From an uncultured Granulosicoccaceae bacterium (GTDB taxonomy: Bacteria > Pseudomonadota > Gammaproteobacteria > Granulosicoccales > Granulosicoccaceae): a stretch of 44,269 nucleotides of DNA. Numbering within the stretch: position 1 is the first letter of the stretch; each line of letters begins with the position of its first letter. Of this stretch, positions 1 through 8,967 are shown piece after piece. The stretch covers positions 1 through 44,269 of the forward strand of contig CALLOA010000033.1 in assembly GCA_938005265.1 (NCBI GenBank). The letters are read 5' to 3'. Below the pieces are notes generated by a model, which saw only the letters and a program-made list of their open reading frames with translations, did no database searches and was not told where the DNA came from. Position numbers and translations under genes: made by a program.

Positions 1-1188
1 ATGCCTCGAGTACTCTTCTATAGCCACGATACATTTGGATTGGGGCATTTACGTCGTTGCCGCACATTGGCTGCCGCACTAACAGAGAACAGCGACAATA
101 TCTCTTCGCTGATCATCACCGGGTCCACAGTTGCCGGGCAATTTTCGTTTCCTGAACGGGTTGATTATGTGCGCTTGCCTGGCGTGACCAAGCGTGAAGA
201 TGGCTCCTATATATCCGACAAACTCAGCTTCGACATTGACGGCATCACCACTGTCCGAACAGCACTGATTACAGCGCTGGTGAAAGAATTCAAGCCGGAC
301 CTCTTTATTATTGACAAGGAACCAACAGGCTTTCGAGGGGAAATCCTGCCAGCGTTGAATTGGCTTGACCAGAACCACAACACAAAAATCGTGCTGGGCT
401 TGCGCGACGTACTGGATAGCCCCGAGTTGTTAAAGCCTGAATGGGAGCGTAAAGGAGCGGCTGAAAGCATCGACAAGTTTTACGATGAAATCTGGATCTA
501 TGGCCTGGAATCAATCTACAACCCGGTCGCGGGTTTGAATCTGTCGGAGAGCACATACAGCCGGATGCATTGGACCGGCTACTTGAAACGGGAAACACAG
601 GGTGTACCTACCGATATGGGTAAGCCCTACGTGCTGGTCACGGCCGGTGGCGGCGGTGATGGCAAGGACCTCATTGAGCAGGTTATAAAAGCGTACGAGA
701 AGGCTGCCGATCAACTGCCACACGCAGTGCTTGTCTACGGGCCTTTTCTCAGCGGTGAAGTACGTGCGCAATTTGATCGACGAGTTGAATCGTTGAACGG
801 CTGCATAACTGCATTGAGATTCGAGTCACGCATGGAAAACCTGATGGCGGGTGCCAGCGGCGTTATTGCGATGGGCGGGTACAATGTATTTTGCGAAATT
901 CTGTCCTTTGATATTCCGGCAGTCATCATTCCACGCAAAAAACCCAGGCTGGAGCAATACATTCGTGCTGCACGTGCAGAGGAAATGGGCCTGGTTCGAA
1001 TGCTTGACAAAGACCGCGATGGTACCTCGGCTGACAGCATGATCGCGGCGATTAGAGATCTTGCAAACCAGCCGCCACCCTCCTCCGGTGGCAGAGGTGA
1101 CTTGTTGGCTGGCTTGCAGTACATTGTCGGGCGTACGCAATACTTGCTGAATGAAAAATTGCAACATCGCGATGGAGCCAGCGCATGA
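1..1188 (+). CDS. COG4671-type glycosyltransferase (GT28 C-terminal-like), first paralogue
   Basis: Predicted cytoplasmic GT-B-fold glycosyltransferase of 395 residues. The N-terminus has a first beta strand (VLFYSHD) and then a GLGHLRR loop at about residues 13-19, typical of UDP-sugar-using MurG/GT28 relatives. A glycine-rich stretch GGGGDG near residue 215 opens the C-terminal nucleotide-sugar domain, and a MGGYN motif near residue 290 matches the conserved donor-site loop of the family. The ATG is the first base of the window; the motif sits at the usual distance from it, so I take it as the true start, although upstream sequence is not visible. The stop overlaps the next ATG by four bases, so this is the first visible gene of a coupled glycosyltransferase run. 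A second member of the same family lies at 3698-4900. Donor and acceptor cannot be told from sequence. Confidence 0.85.
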   Translation: MPRVLFYSHDTFGLGHLRRCRTLAAALTENSDNISSLIITGSTVAGQFSFPERVDYVRLPGVTKREDGSYISDKLSFDIDGITTVRTALITALVKEFKPDLFIIDKEPTGFRGEILPALNWLDQNHNTKIVLGLRDVLDSPELLKPEWERKGAAESIDKFYDEIWIYGLESIYNPVAGLNLSESTYSRMHWTGYLKRETQGVPTDMGKPYVLVTAGGGGDGKDLIEQVIKAYEKAADQLPHAVLVYGPFLSGEVRAQFDRRVESLNGCITALRFESRMENLMAGASGVIAMGGYNVFCEILSFDIPAVIIPRKKPRLEQYIRAARAEEMGLVRMLDKDRDGTSADSMIAAIRDLANQPPPSSGGRGDLLAGLQYIVGRTQYLLNEKLQHRDGASA

Positions 1189-2438
1189 CAGTTAAGGATA
1201 ACTCGCTGGCAATAATCGTCAAATGCTGGCCCCGGCTATCCGAAACGTTTGTCGCTCAGGAACTGGCCGCACTTCAAGACAGAGGTATCAGGTACGACAT
1301 CTGGTCACTACGTCATCCAACCAATGACAAAAAGCATCCCTTGCACGAAAAAGTCAGTGCAAGAATTCATTATTTGCCGGAGTACCTTCATCATGAACCT
1401 CTGCGGGTAATTCGAAGCTGGTTGAGTGTCAGAAAGCAGCCAGGCTACTTGGACGCGCGCTCTGTCTGGTGGAATGATCTAAAACGCGATTTCACCCGAA
1501 ATCGAATCAGACGCTTTGGGCAAGCCCTGGTTATGGCAGCAGAAAGCGGGCAGGAAACACGGGCCTTGTACTCGCATTTTCTGCATACACCCTCTTCGGT
1601 TACGCGCTACTGTGCCATCATTCGTGATATCGATTGGGGATTCTCCGCGCACGCTAAAGATATCTGGACATCACCCGATTGGGAGATTCGCGAAAAGCTC
1701 GATCCCGACCAGTATGGCGCCACGTTTGGAGTAACGTGTACAGCTGTCGGCATGCAACAATTGCAAAAACTGGCACGATCCCCCGATAAGATCAACCTGG
1801 CCTACCATGGTCTGGATCTGTCTCGCTTCCCTTCACCACCTAATCGTGAAACCAAATCCAGCGAGCAAACGATTGAACTACTATCAGTGGGTCGTCTGGT
1901 TGAAAAGAAAGGCTTTGACTGCCTTTTGCGAGCCCTGGCCCTGTTGCCTGACAATCTACAATGGCGCTGGACTCACATTGGTGGAGGCGCATTGCAAGAT
2001 TCATTGCAACTGCTCGCACAGGAACTTGCTATCGACAAGCATATTGATTGGTTGGGAGAGTGCGAGCAACCTGAAGTCATCCAGAATATGCGCAAAGCTG
2101 ATATATTTATACTGCCAAGCCGAATCGCTGCTGATGGGGACAGGGACGGCCTGCCCAACGTACTGATGGAAGCCGCGTCACAGAAACTACCGCTCGTCAC
2201 TACATCGATAAGTTCGATTCCTGAATTTATTGACCAAGGCGTGCATGGACTACTCGCGGATGACGATACTCCAGACACGCTTGCAGGCTTGATACAGAAC
2301 CTGGTTAACGATGCTGACTTGCGAACACGGATGGCAGACGCCGCTTATGATCGGTTGATTAAAGAGTTTGATAGCGATCGAGGTATGGATTGTGTTGAAC
2401 ATCACTTGAAGCACATGCTTGAAAATCAGGCTCGCTAA
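1185..2438 (+). CDS. GT4-family glycosyltransferase
   Basis: A 417-residue retaining GT-B glycosyltransferase. The N-terminal half begins with a PRLSETFVAQEL segment typical of colanic-acid/exopolysaccharide GT4 enzymes. The C-terminal GT4 domain starts at SVGRLVEKKGFDCLLRAL (about residues 235-252). The donor-site region PSRIAADGDRDGLPNVLMEA (about 311-330) ends in the family's conserved Glu. There is no signal peptide or membrane helix, so it is probably cytosolic, acting on a lipid-linked or otherwise membrane-near acceptor. It overlaps the preceding gene by ATGA and the next by TAATG, which argues for translational coupling. The precise sugar is unknown. Confidence 0.88.
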   Translation: MTVKDNSLAIIVKCWPRLSETFVAQELAALQDRGIRYDIWSLRHPTNDKKHPLHEKVSARIHYLPEYLHHEPLRVIRSWLSVRKQPGYLDARSVWWNDLKRDFTRNRIRRFGQALVMAAESGQETRALYSHFLHTPSSVTRYCAIIRDIDWGFSAHAKDIWTSPDWEIREKLDPDQYGATFGVTCTAVGMQQLQKLARSPDKINLAYHGLDLSRFPSPPNRETKSSEQTIELLSVGRLVEKKGFDCLLRALALLPDNLQWRWTHIGGGALQDSLQLLAQELAIDKHIDWLGECEQPEVIQNMRKADIFILPSRIAADGDRDGLPNVLMEAASQKLPLVTTSISSIPEFIDQGVHGLLADDDTPDTLAGLIQNLVNDADLRTRMADAAYDRLIKEFDSDRGMDCVEHHLKHMLENQAR

Positions 2439-3550
2439 TGGCAGGGCTGGCCTTTTACGCGCCCATGAAAGCGCCGACCCATCCAGTACCCTCGGGGGAC
2501 CGGGAAATGGCGCAAGGCATACTGTCTGCGCTTGAGCTCAATCCATTCAAACTTCCCGTAGATCTGGCGTCGGAGCTGCGAATCTACGATAAAGACGGCG
2601 CGATCGACTTGCAGCAGCAACTCATTGATCAGGCTGCAAGAGAGGTTGAGAGACTTACTCGGATGGGGAGTACGAAAAACTGGCTTGCCTGGGTAACCTA
2701 CCACAACTATTACAAAGCACCCGACCTGATCGGGCCAGTAGTTAGCGATACCCTCGATATTCCTTACCTGATAATTGAAGCAAGCATCGCCCCCCGGCGT
2801 CAAAAAGGCCCCTGGGCAGAATTTGCTCGGCGCTCAGATGCTGCCTGCGAGGCCGCGGATGTCATTTTTTACATAACACAAAGGGACAAGCCTGCACTGA
2901 CTGATGCAATTCAAACGAAGCAGCTGCTGGTACATCTACCACCGTTTCTGAATCTGGCAGCTGACGAGATATCACCGCCCCGGCTCAATTATGGCAAACG
3001 ATTGATTGCCGTTGGTATGCATCGCAATGACGTCAAACTCGAATCCTACCGTCTGCTGAAAGAATCACTGGCACATCTCAAGTTTACGGATTGGTCACTG
3101 GTAATAGTGGGCGATGGGGTGGCTCATCAGACCGTCCGCAACATGTATGCTGAATTCGGGGACCGTGTTCACTTTACCGGTCAACTCGGACGTTCTGAAC
3201 TGGATATGCAGTACAGGGACGCTGATGTTTTTGTCTGGCCCGGTGTTGATGAGGCATTTGGCATGGTCTATCTGGAAGCTCAGGCTGCCGGCTTGCCGGT
3301 AGTTGCCGAAAATCGCCCGGGGGTACGCGATGTCATTGCTCACCCCGAAACCCTGGTTGAACCAGGCGATCCTGTGCAGTTCGCCACCGCAATAGATGAA
3401 CTATTACAATCGATTGAGCTACGCCAAAATCTTGGTCAAGAAAGTCACGAGTATATTATTGACAATCATTTGCGAGAAGCAGCATCCACTACCATAGCAC
3501 AACAGATTGAACGACTAACCGAACTGCGCATCCCGGACGCCAATGGTTAA
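2438..3550 (+). CDS. GT4-family glycosyltransferase
   Basis: A 370-residue GT-B glycosyltransferase. A nucleotide-sugar domain is visible from about residue 185, with the strand-loop VIVGDG. The donor-site segment WPGVDEAFGMVYLEAQAAG (about 267-285) has the E-x7-E spacing typical of GT4 enzymes. The start ATG shares a base with the TAA of the preceding gene (TAATG). The N-terminal domain shows no GT4 N-terminal pattern I recognise, so the acceptor is unclear. The third gene of the run; a 147-bp gap with an odd start problem separates it from the fourth. Confidence 0.85.
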   Translation: MAGLAFYAPMKAPTHPVPSGDREMAQGILSALELNPFKLPVDLASELRIYDKDGAIDLQQQLIDQAAREVERLTRMGSTKNWLAWVTYHNYYKAPDLIGPVVSDTLDIPYLIIEASIAPRRQKGPWAEFARRSDAACEAADVIFYITQRDKPALTDAIQTKQLLVHLPPFLNLAADEISPPRLNYGKRLIAVGMHRNDVKLESYRLLKESLAHLKFTDWSLVIVGDGVAHQTVRNMYAEFGDRVHFTGQLGRSELDMQYRDADVFVWPGVDEAFGMVYLEAQAAGLPVVAENRPGVRDVIAHPETLVEPGDPVQFATAIDELLQSIELRQNLGQESHEYIIDNHLREAASTTIAQQIERLTELRIPDANG

Positions 3551-3698
3551 CACAAGACGAGCGCAAAAAAAGTTATTTATATCAAGCAATACGACATTGA
3601 GATTTTTGCTGTCGCCAACAAGGCATTATTGGCGCACTGTTGATCAAGGCAAGGATTTGCAAAAAACCGATGGAGCACGCTTATCCATACCATCATAG
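3543..3698 (+). other. small coupled ORF or frameshift footprint ahead of the fourth glycosyltransferase
   Basis: A 51-codon frame starts at ATG 3543, overlaps the end of the preceding gene by 8 bp, and stops at TAG 3696-3698. That stop shares its last base with the GTG start of the next gene. The product is basic and matches nothing I recognise. It could be a short coupling peptide, chance, or part of a gap caused by a frameshift in the downstream gene. I do not claim it is a protein-coding gene. Confidence 0.2.
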
Positions 3699-4900
3699 TG
3701 GTAACACATTTACTCGGTGCCGGGCATTTGCGCCGGGCACTGAATCTGGTGGAAGCATTTCTTGAGCAGGCACAACCGGAAGACAAGGTTAGCCTGATTT
3801 CAGGCGGCGTCCCTATACAGCAGTTTGATACCGCTGGAATAAATCTGTTGCAGCTTCCACCAGTAAAATCCGATGGCACTAACTTCACAAAACTTTTGCG
3901 AGACGATGATCAACAGGCTGATGCCGAGTATCTAGAGTATAGAAAAAATACACTATGCCAATGGATAAGCGAACTGAATGGCGATGTAGTCATAACAGAA
4001 TTATTCCCGTTCGGTAGACGTGTTCTTCGAAACGAATTCGTAACCATGCTTGATTTACTTTCAAATCAGTCCAATTCACCATTGATACTCGCTTCGGTAC
4101 GAGATGTATTGGCAGCACCGTCAAAACCGGCGAAAGCTCGGGAAACCGAAGACATACTAAATCGGTATTATGATGCTGTACTGGTACATGCTGATCCGGA
4201 CGTAATAGAACTTTCAGCAAGTTGGCCAGTCACTGAATCGATTGCAGGAAAGCTGCTCTACACAGGTTTTGTCGCTCAAGGGAGTGCTCCAGCAGTTGTG
4301 GAATACAACAAAAATCAGGATCCGTGCTTAGCGGAGCCTGTTGAAAACAGGCAGAAAGACAATGATTCTTATCAGGGAATAGTGGTCAGTGCTGGCAGCG
4401 GTTCAGTGGGTGCGCAGGTTTTTGAAACCTCTATAGAAGCGGCAGCTGTGCGCAGCGATTTATCATGGCGGATACTGGTTGGTGGCAGCAATGCTGAAAC
4501 CGAAATCAAAAGGCTGCAATCATTGGTGAGTAGTGACAATGTAATTATCGAAGGAATGCGGCCTGACTTTTTGTCATTACTGGCAACTTGCAAGTATTCG
4601 GTCAGTATGTGTGGATACAACACGGCGATAGATCTGTTGCAGACAGGGGCAGCAGGCTTATTGGTTCCGTTTGACAAAGATGGAGAAACTGAGCAGAGTT
4701 TGCGCGCAACTTGTCTGGCTCAATTACCCGGATTCAAGATTGTGTATTCCGGGGACCTTACAGCTAAAAGCCTGATTAACGCGATTGAAGAGCTGGAACA
4801 TTCACACAGTTCGGCAAGAAAAATGTACCAGCTTAACGGTGCATCGAATTCGGTCGAGTTGGTTAAACAATTGTATAAAAAGCATTTAGATTTGCACTGA
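3698..4900 (+). CDS. COG4671-type glycosyltransferase, second paralogue; 5' end uncertain
   Basis: A 400-residue paralogue of the gene at 1-1188. It shares the GxGHLRR loop (here GAGHLRR, residues 7-13), an RDVL segment, a glycine-rich VVSAGSGS strand-loop opening the C-terminal domain, and a CGYNT motif in place of MGGYN. The start is the only usual codon available in this frame: GTG 3698 follows an in-frame TGA at 3641 with no ATG, GTG or TTG between. Yet the codons just upstream encode TIIVV, which looks like the missing half of the first beta strand. The start is therefore either a short-strand GTG or evidence of a frameshift. Two divergent paralogues in one locus suggest successive sugar additions. 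It ends 2 bp before a terminator stem. Confidence 0.8.
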   Translation: MVTHLLGAGHLRRALNLVEAFLEQAQPEDKVSLISGGVPIQQFDTAGINLLQLPPVKSDGTNFTKLLRDDDQQADAEYLEYRKNTLCQWISELNGDVVITELFPFGRRVLRNEFVTMLDLLSNQSNSPLILASVRDVLAAPSKPAKARETEDILNRYYDAVLVHADPDVIELSASWPVTESIAGKLLYTGFVAQGSAPAVVEYNKNQDPCLAEPVENRQKDNDSYQGIVVSAGSGSVGAQVFETSIEAAAVRSDLSWRILVGGSNAETEIKRLQSLVSSDNVIIEGMRPDFLSLLATCKYSVSMCGYNTAIDLLQTGAAGLLVPFDKDGETEQSLRATCLAQLPGFKIVYSGDLTAKSLINAIEELEHSHSSARKMYQLNGASNSVELVKQLYKKHLDLH

Positions 4901-4902
4901 TG

Positions 4903-4951
4903 CTGGAAAATTCGTCATCTGATCTTGCACAGATCATTTCCAGTTTTTTTT
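4903..4951 (+). terminator. intrinsic terminator after the glycosyltransferase run
   Basis: CTGGAAA (4903-4909) pairs with TTTCCAG (4937-4943). An inner stem TGATCT/AGATCA (4920-4925 and 4931-4936) sits on top, and eight T residues follow at 4944-4951. It lies just after the stop of the fourth glycosyltransferase and 28 bp before the deacetylase, so the two are probably separate transcripts or partly uncoupled. Confidence 0.75.
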
Positions 4952-4978
4952 GGATGCAATATCAATAACAAGTAAATA

Positions 4979-5722
4979 ATGTTTCAAAGACTCACTGATA
5001 TCCTGGCACGCCGATCGAAGCCGTTAAAGGTATTTTTTCGTGACGACGATGGCGGCTGGTCAAATGACCAAATGGACCAACTTTGCGAGTGGTTTTATCA
5101 GCGTCGCCTACCGCTGGATGTAGCAGTAATACCTAAAGCGCTGGATAAAGAGTCTGTTTCGGTTCTGGGAAAATGGTTGCAAACAGAAGGAGCTGATATA
5201 CATTTGCATCAGCACGGGTATTCCCATGGCAATCATCAATCGGCAGGACGTGGCTGTGAATTTGGAAGTGACAGAAATTATCAACAACAACTTAACGACA
5301 TAATCAATGGGAAATCAATACTCGAGGCTACATTCAGCTCACAAATTGAGCCCATATTTACACCACCCTGGAACCGTTGCACCAGTGAAACGGTAATGGC
5401 ATTGAACAGGGCTGGTATAAAATATCTTTCAAGAATTACTGGTTCGACTGATCTCGGCAGCCTTGGTGCTGTAGAGCCGATTGATGTATCAATAGATTGG
5501 CTCAAGTCCAAGAAAGGTATTCGTCTAAGCGGTGAGCCCTTGATTCAATATATTGTCAGTCAGTTTGAAACGGCAGCTTCCACAGTTGGAATCATGCTTC
5601 ACCATCAGCATATGCATACTGATGAATTGGAATTACTTGACCAATGTATTCACGTCTTAAAACAATCTGAAAAGATAGAATTCGGCAGCATGCTCACAGT
5701 AGCCCGAAGCAAGCAAAAATAA
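4979..5722 (+). CDS. polysaccharide deacetylase family protein (NodB-like)
   Basis: A 247-residue protein with NodB-homology motifs: FFRDDDGG (residues 19-26) supplying the Asp pair, HGYSH (H79 and H83) as the metal-binding H-xxx-H motif, and FTPPWNR near 127-133 in place of the RPPxG motif. These enzymes remove N- or O-acyl groups from glycans with a divalent metal. There is no signal peptide, so this one is predicted cytosolic, unlike most cell-wall deacetylases; it may act on a lipid-linked or precursor sugar. It is short for the family. It follows the glycosyltransferase terminator and precedes the ABC-like protein, supporting a role in the same glycan pathway. The acyl substrate is not known. 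Confidence 0.8.
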   Translation: MFQRLTDILARRSKPLKVFFRDDDGGWSNDQMDQLCEWFYQRRLPLDVAVIPKALDKESVSVLGKWLQTEGADIHLHQHGYSHGNHQSAGRGCEFGSDRNYQQQLNDIINGKSILEATFSSQIEPIFTPPWNRCTSETVMALNRAGIKYLSRITGSTDLGSLGAVEPIDVSIDWLKSKKGIRLSGEPLIQYIVSQFETAASTVGIMLHHQHMHTDELELLDQCIHVLKQSEKIEFGSMLTVARSKQK

Positions 5723-5844
5723 TTATCATTGGTATATTAGGATCATTACCGGGTGAAACGGGTTTTAGATCACGCAAGCCTATTCTATATATACCTGGCT
5801 GAAACCACCAATTCGCACCCGCAGATGGGAGACACCATTTCCTA

Positions 5845-8800
5845 ATGGAAAAAACGCTGTTCAAATTTATCTGGAAGTATTCAAAGAAAGAGCAATTCGT
5901 ACTTCTGATTGTAACGGTACTCACTTTTCCCATTCTCTACCTGTCACTTGAGCTTCCCAAGCGAATTATCAACGATGCGATTAACGGCACGGCTGAAATA
6001 TATCATTTCGCCGGTTTTTCACTCTCTCAGACTCAGTTTTTGTTAGTGCTCTGTCTCGGATTTCTACTAGCTGTTTTGGTAAACGGCCTGTTGAAAATGC
6101 GCTTGAACACGATGAAAGGTATCTTGGCAGAACGTCTGCTGCGACGATTCCGCTACCAAATGCTTGCCCGCATCCATCGTTTTCCTCGCTCGTATTTCAG
6201 AAGCACCAGCCAAGGCGAGTTGGTTTCTATGGTGACGTCTGAAGCAGAACCAATGGGTGGTTTGATGGGTGATGCCCTGGCGCAGCCGGTATTTCAGGCA
6301 GGGCAGATGCTGACAATTCTGATTTTTTTGTTCGCGCAAAGTGTCTGGTTTGGCCTCGCATCAGTTGCGGTTATTCCATTGCAGGCGTGGCTAATTCCAA
6401 AACTGCAGCGCCAGATTAATCAGCTAAACAAGAGTCGAATTCACGAAGTGCGGCGATTGGCAGCTGACATCGGCGAGAGTGCAGATGGCGTAAGCGATAT
6501 ACGAATCAATGGTGGCCTGCGTCACCGCATGGCCATGTTTTCCAAACGCCTCGGCAATTTATATTACCTTCGATTTGAGATATTTCAGAAAAAATTCTTC
6601 ATGAAATTTCTGAATAATTTCCTTGCACAGTTAACACCGTTCTTTTTCTACTCTGTAGGAGGTTACCTCGCTATCAAGGGAGAAATTACGGTGGGTGCCT
6701 TGGTTGCTGCATTGGCTGCATATAAAGATCTTTCACCTCCATGGCGAGAGCTACTGACGTACTACAATCAAACACAGGATATGTCGCTGCGGTGGAAAAT
6801 TGTTTTGGATAAGTTTGTGCCGGATATTCTGGCAGACGACAACTTGTTTGAAGGCAAGCCGGCCAGGGCTACGGAGCTCAAAGGAGATATTGAAATTACA
6901 AACGTGACTGTACGCGACGAGGCTGATCACATTATTCTGGAAGACATATCACTAAAAATACCACATCGAGCGCGGGTTGCAGTTAAAACCGTGAATGAGA
7001 GTGCGGCTCTCGCTTTCGCCGATCTGATTACACGCGAAGTGTTACCTGCCAGGGGAAAAGTTACGATCGCTGGCCACGATCTGAACTCACTCCATCAATC
7101 GGTTATCGCAAAATCCATTGGGTATGCGCATTCCCGTCCACAGTTGCTTGAAGGCTCATTGGGGGATAATCTGTTTATGCCCTTCAAAACTGAACCACTG
7201 ACGAATGCTGTGGAGGATTCCAGTATTGGAAAGCATCACGATGACGCTTTGAGAAGTGGTAACAGCACTGATTTTTACGATACAGAATGGACAGACCCTT
7301 CCGTAGTCGGCATGCAATCATCCGATGAGATTCGCGAGTGGTGGTTTCAGCTGGTAGTAGCCATGGGTATCGATGACTTTATGGTGCGGCGTGCTTTGCA
7401 TTCACGTATTGATGCCAGCGGCCATCTGGAACTGGTAGATGCTGTTGTAAAACTACGCCCGGAGATAGAGCGGCGAATATCTGAGGCTGGCCTTGAAGAT
7501 ACAGTACACAGGTTTCACCCGGATAAGTTCAACCCGGTCTCTCCACTTGGCAGCAACCTGTTATTTGCCTCTCCAACCCGGGAGTTAACGCAACTGTCGC
7601 TGTCAAGGGAAGAAAATTTTGTACAGATGCTTCAAAATGAAAGTATCGCTGACGAACTGGTTGAACTGTCATCAGCTTTGATTGAAAGCTTGACAGCAAC
7701 GTTTGGCAATGACGGAACAGATCATCCCTTGTTTCAACGACTGAACATCGATGAAGTCTTGTATCAACAGTTAGGGGCTATCGTAAAGAAACGACATCTA
7801 TCGGGCGATAGTGGTCTTTCACCAGAGGATTACGCACTGATTCTTACTGTGCCATTTGCTTTTTCAGCAGAACAGTTCGGGCCGGCTTTCAGTGATGAAT
7901 TCAAAGAACGGATACTTGAAATTCGAAAAAATAAATCCTTGAAAATGCTTGAGGCACTGGATGGCTTGTTTGTAAAGCTCGATCAGAATTCATACCTACC
8001 CTCCTTAACGCTAATGGATAACGCAATCTTTGGGCGTATTTCAAGCATGGAGGGAAGCCGGAAGAGATTGATTGAAGATGTTGTAGTGGATGTTCTGAGG
8101 GAGAACGGACTGCGCCGGCAGGCCGCGCAGTCTATTTATGACCTGGTCACCACGCGTGGAGGCGACAATCTACCTACAGTTTTCAGGGAGCGTTTGGCAT
8201 TCAGCCGTGCTGGTATCAAGAAACCCGATATTCTGATTTTGGGTAACGCAATAGCGAGTCATAATGCTGAAGCACGGGCAGCTATGCGCGAGCGTATTCG
8301 CAATCTTATGCCGGATACGACAATGATCTTCATCGAACGCGAGTTTAGCAACCAGGATAACTACGACATGTTCGTTGAAATCGTCGATGGCCGTATAGTT
8401 AAGACTGAGAAAACAGATGATGAATCCGACACACCAGAAAGAAAAGATCTCAATCGAAAAATAGAAGTTATTGCCAGGACTGAATTGTTCAACGGATTAA
8501 ATCGCCAACAGCAACGATTACTCGCCTTCAGCGCGCAATGGTATCCGGTATCTGCAAACGAGCGAATTTTTAATGCTGGTGACGCCGCTGACGCTGCCTA
8601 CCTTTGCTATTCAGGCGAAGCTGCTCTGTACTGGCCTGCCACTAGTGAGACTGGCCAAAGACAACTACTGACACCGGTATTACCGGGCAGACTTATTGGT
8701 GACTTGTCAGTAATTCAAAATACCACTCGCCTACACGAACTGATTGCATCCGAAGACAGCGTATTTCTGCGTATTGGTAAACCAGAATTGAAATCTGTCA

Positions 8801-8949
8801 TTGAAAACGATGTAGTGGTTGCTACCAATTTATTACGAACCGTCGCTGGACATCTAAACGGTGCAGCATCCAGATCCCGTAAAATTCGAAACTATGCTAT
8901 TGACCGGGGAGTAGACTTTTCGGATTTTGAAGAATCGGATAGTCGGTAG
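5845..8949 (+). CDS. degenerate ABC exporter-like membrane protein with C-terminal cyclic-nucleotide-binding-type domain
   Basis: A 1034-residue protein. Residues 1 to about 340 form an ABC exporter transmembrane domain, with hydrophobic helices and a recognisable GELVSMVTSEAE coupling region. From about 347 an ABC nucleotide-binding fold follows, but its motifs are lost: RVAVKTVNESA (377-387) lies where Walker A should be; RGGDNLPTVFRERLAFSRAG (about 770-789) is at the signature; PDILILGNA (794-802) has Gly-Asn instead of Asp-Glu in Walker B; IFIERE has Glu831 where the H-loop His should be. Some 255 residues are inserted between about 449 and 705. A cNMP-type beta barrel spans about 880-1010, with GDLS and TTRL near the usual phosphate-binding cassette. 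Probably a non-hydrolysing membrane partner, regulator or flippase-like protein for the adjacent glycan genes; that role is inference. The only likely Shine-Dalgarno, GGGAGA, is 12 bp from the ATG. Confidence 0.82.
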   Translation: MEKTLFKFIWKYSKKEQFVLLIVTVLTFPILYLSLELPKRIINDAINGTAEIYHFAGFSLSQTQFLLVLCLGFLLAVLVNGLLKMRLNTMKGILAERLLRRFRYQMLARIHRFPRSYFRSTSQGELVSMVTSEAEPMGGLMGDALAQPVFQAGQMLTILIFLFAQSVWFGLASVAVIPLQAWLIPKLQRQINQLNKSRIHEVRRLAADIGESADGVSDIRINGGLRHRMAMFSKRLGNLYYLRFEIFQKKFFMKFLNNFLAQLTPFFFYSVGGYLAIKGEITVGALVAALAAYKDLSPPWRELLTYYNQTQDMSLRWKIVLDKFVPDILADDNLFEGKPARATELKGDIEITNVTVRDEADHIILEDISLKIPHRARVAVKTVNESAALAFADLITREVLPARGKVTIAGHDLNSLHQSVIAKSIGYAHSRPQLLEGSLGDNLFMPFKTEPLTNAVEDSSIGKHHDDALRSGNSTDFYDTEWTDPSVVGMQSSDEIREWWFQLVVAMGIDDFMVRRALHSRIDASGHLELVDAVVKLRPEIERRISEAGLEDTVHRFHPDKFNPVSPLGSNLLFASPTRELTQLSLSREENFVQMLQNESIADELVELSSALIESLTATFGNDGTDHPLFQRLNIDEVLYQQLGAIVKKRHLSGDSGLSPEDYALILTVPFAFSAEQFGPAFSDEFKERILEIRKNKSLKMLEALDGLFVKLDQNSYLPSLTLMDNAIFGRISSMEGSRKRLIEDVVVDVLRENGLRRQAAQSIYDLVTTRGGDNLPTVFRERLAFSRAGIKKPDILILGNAIASHNAEARAAMRERIRNLMPDTTMIFIEREFSNQDNYDMFVEIVDGRIVKTEKTDDESDTPERKDLNRKIEVIARTELFNGLNRQQQRLLAFSAQWYPVSANERIFNAGDAADAAYLCYSGEAALYWPATSETGQRQLLTPVLPGRLIGDLSVIQNTTRLHELIASEDSVFLRIGKPELKSVIENDVVVATNLLRTVAGHLNGAASRSRKIRNYAIDRGVDFSDFEESDSR

Positions 8950-8967
8950 CTGCACTGATATTGTCTC

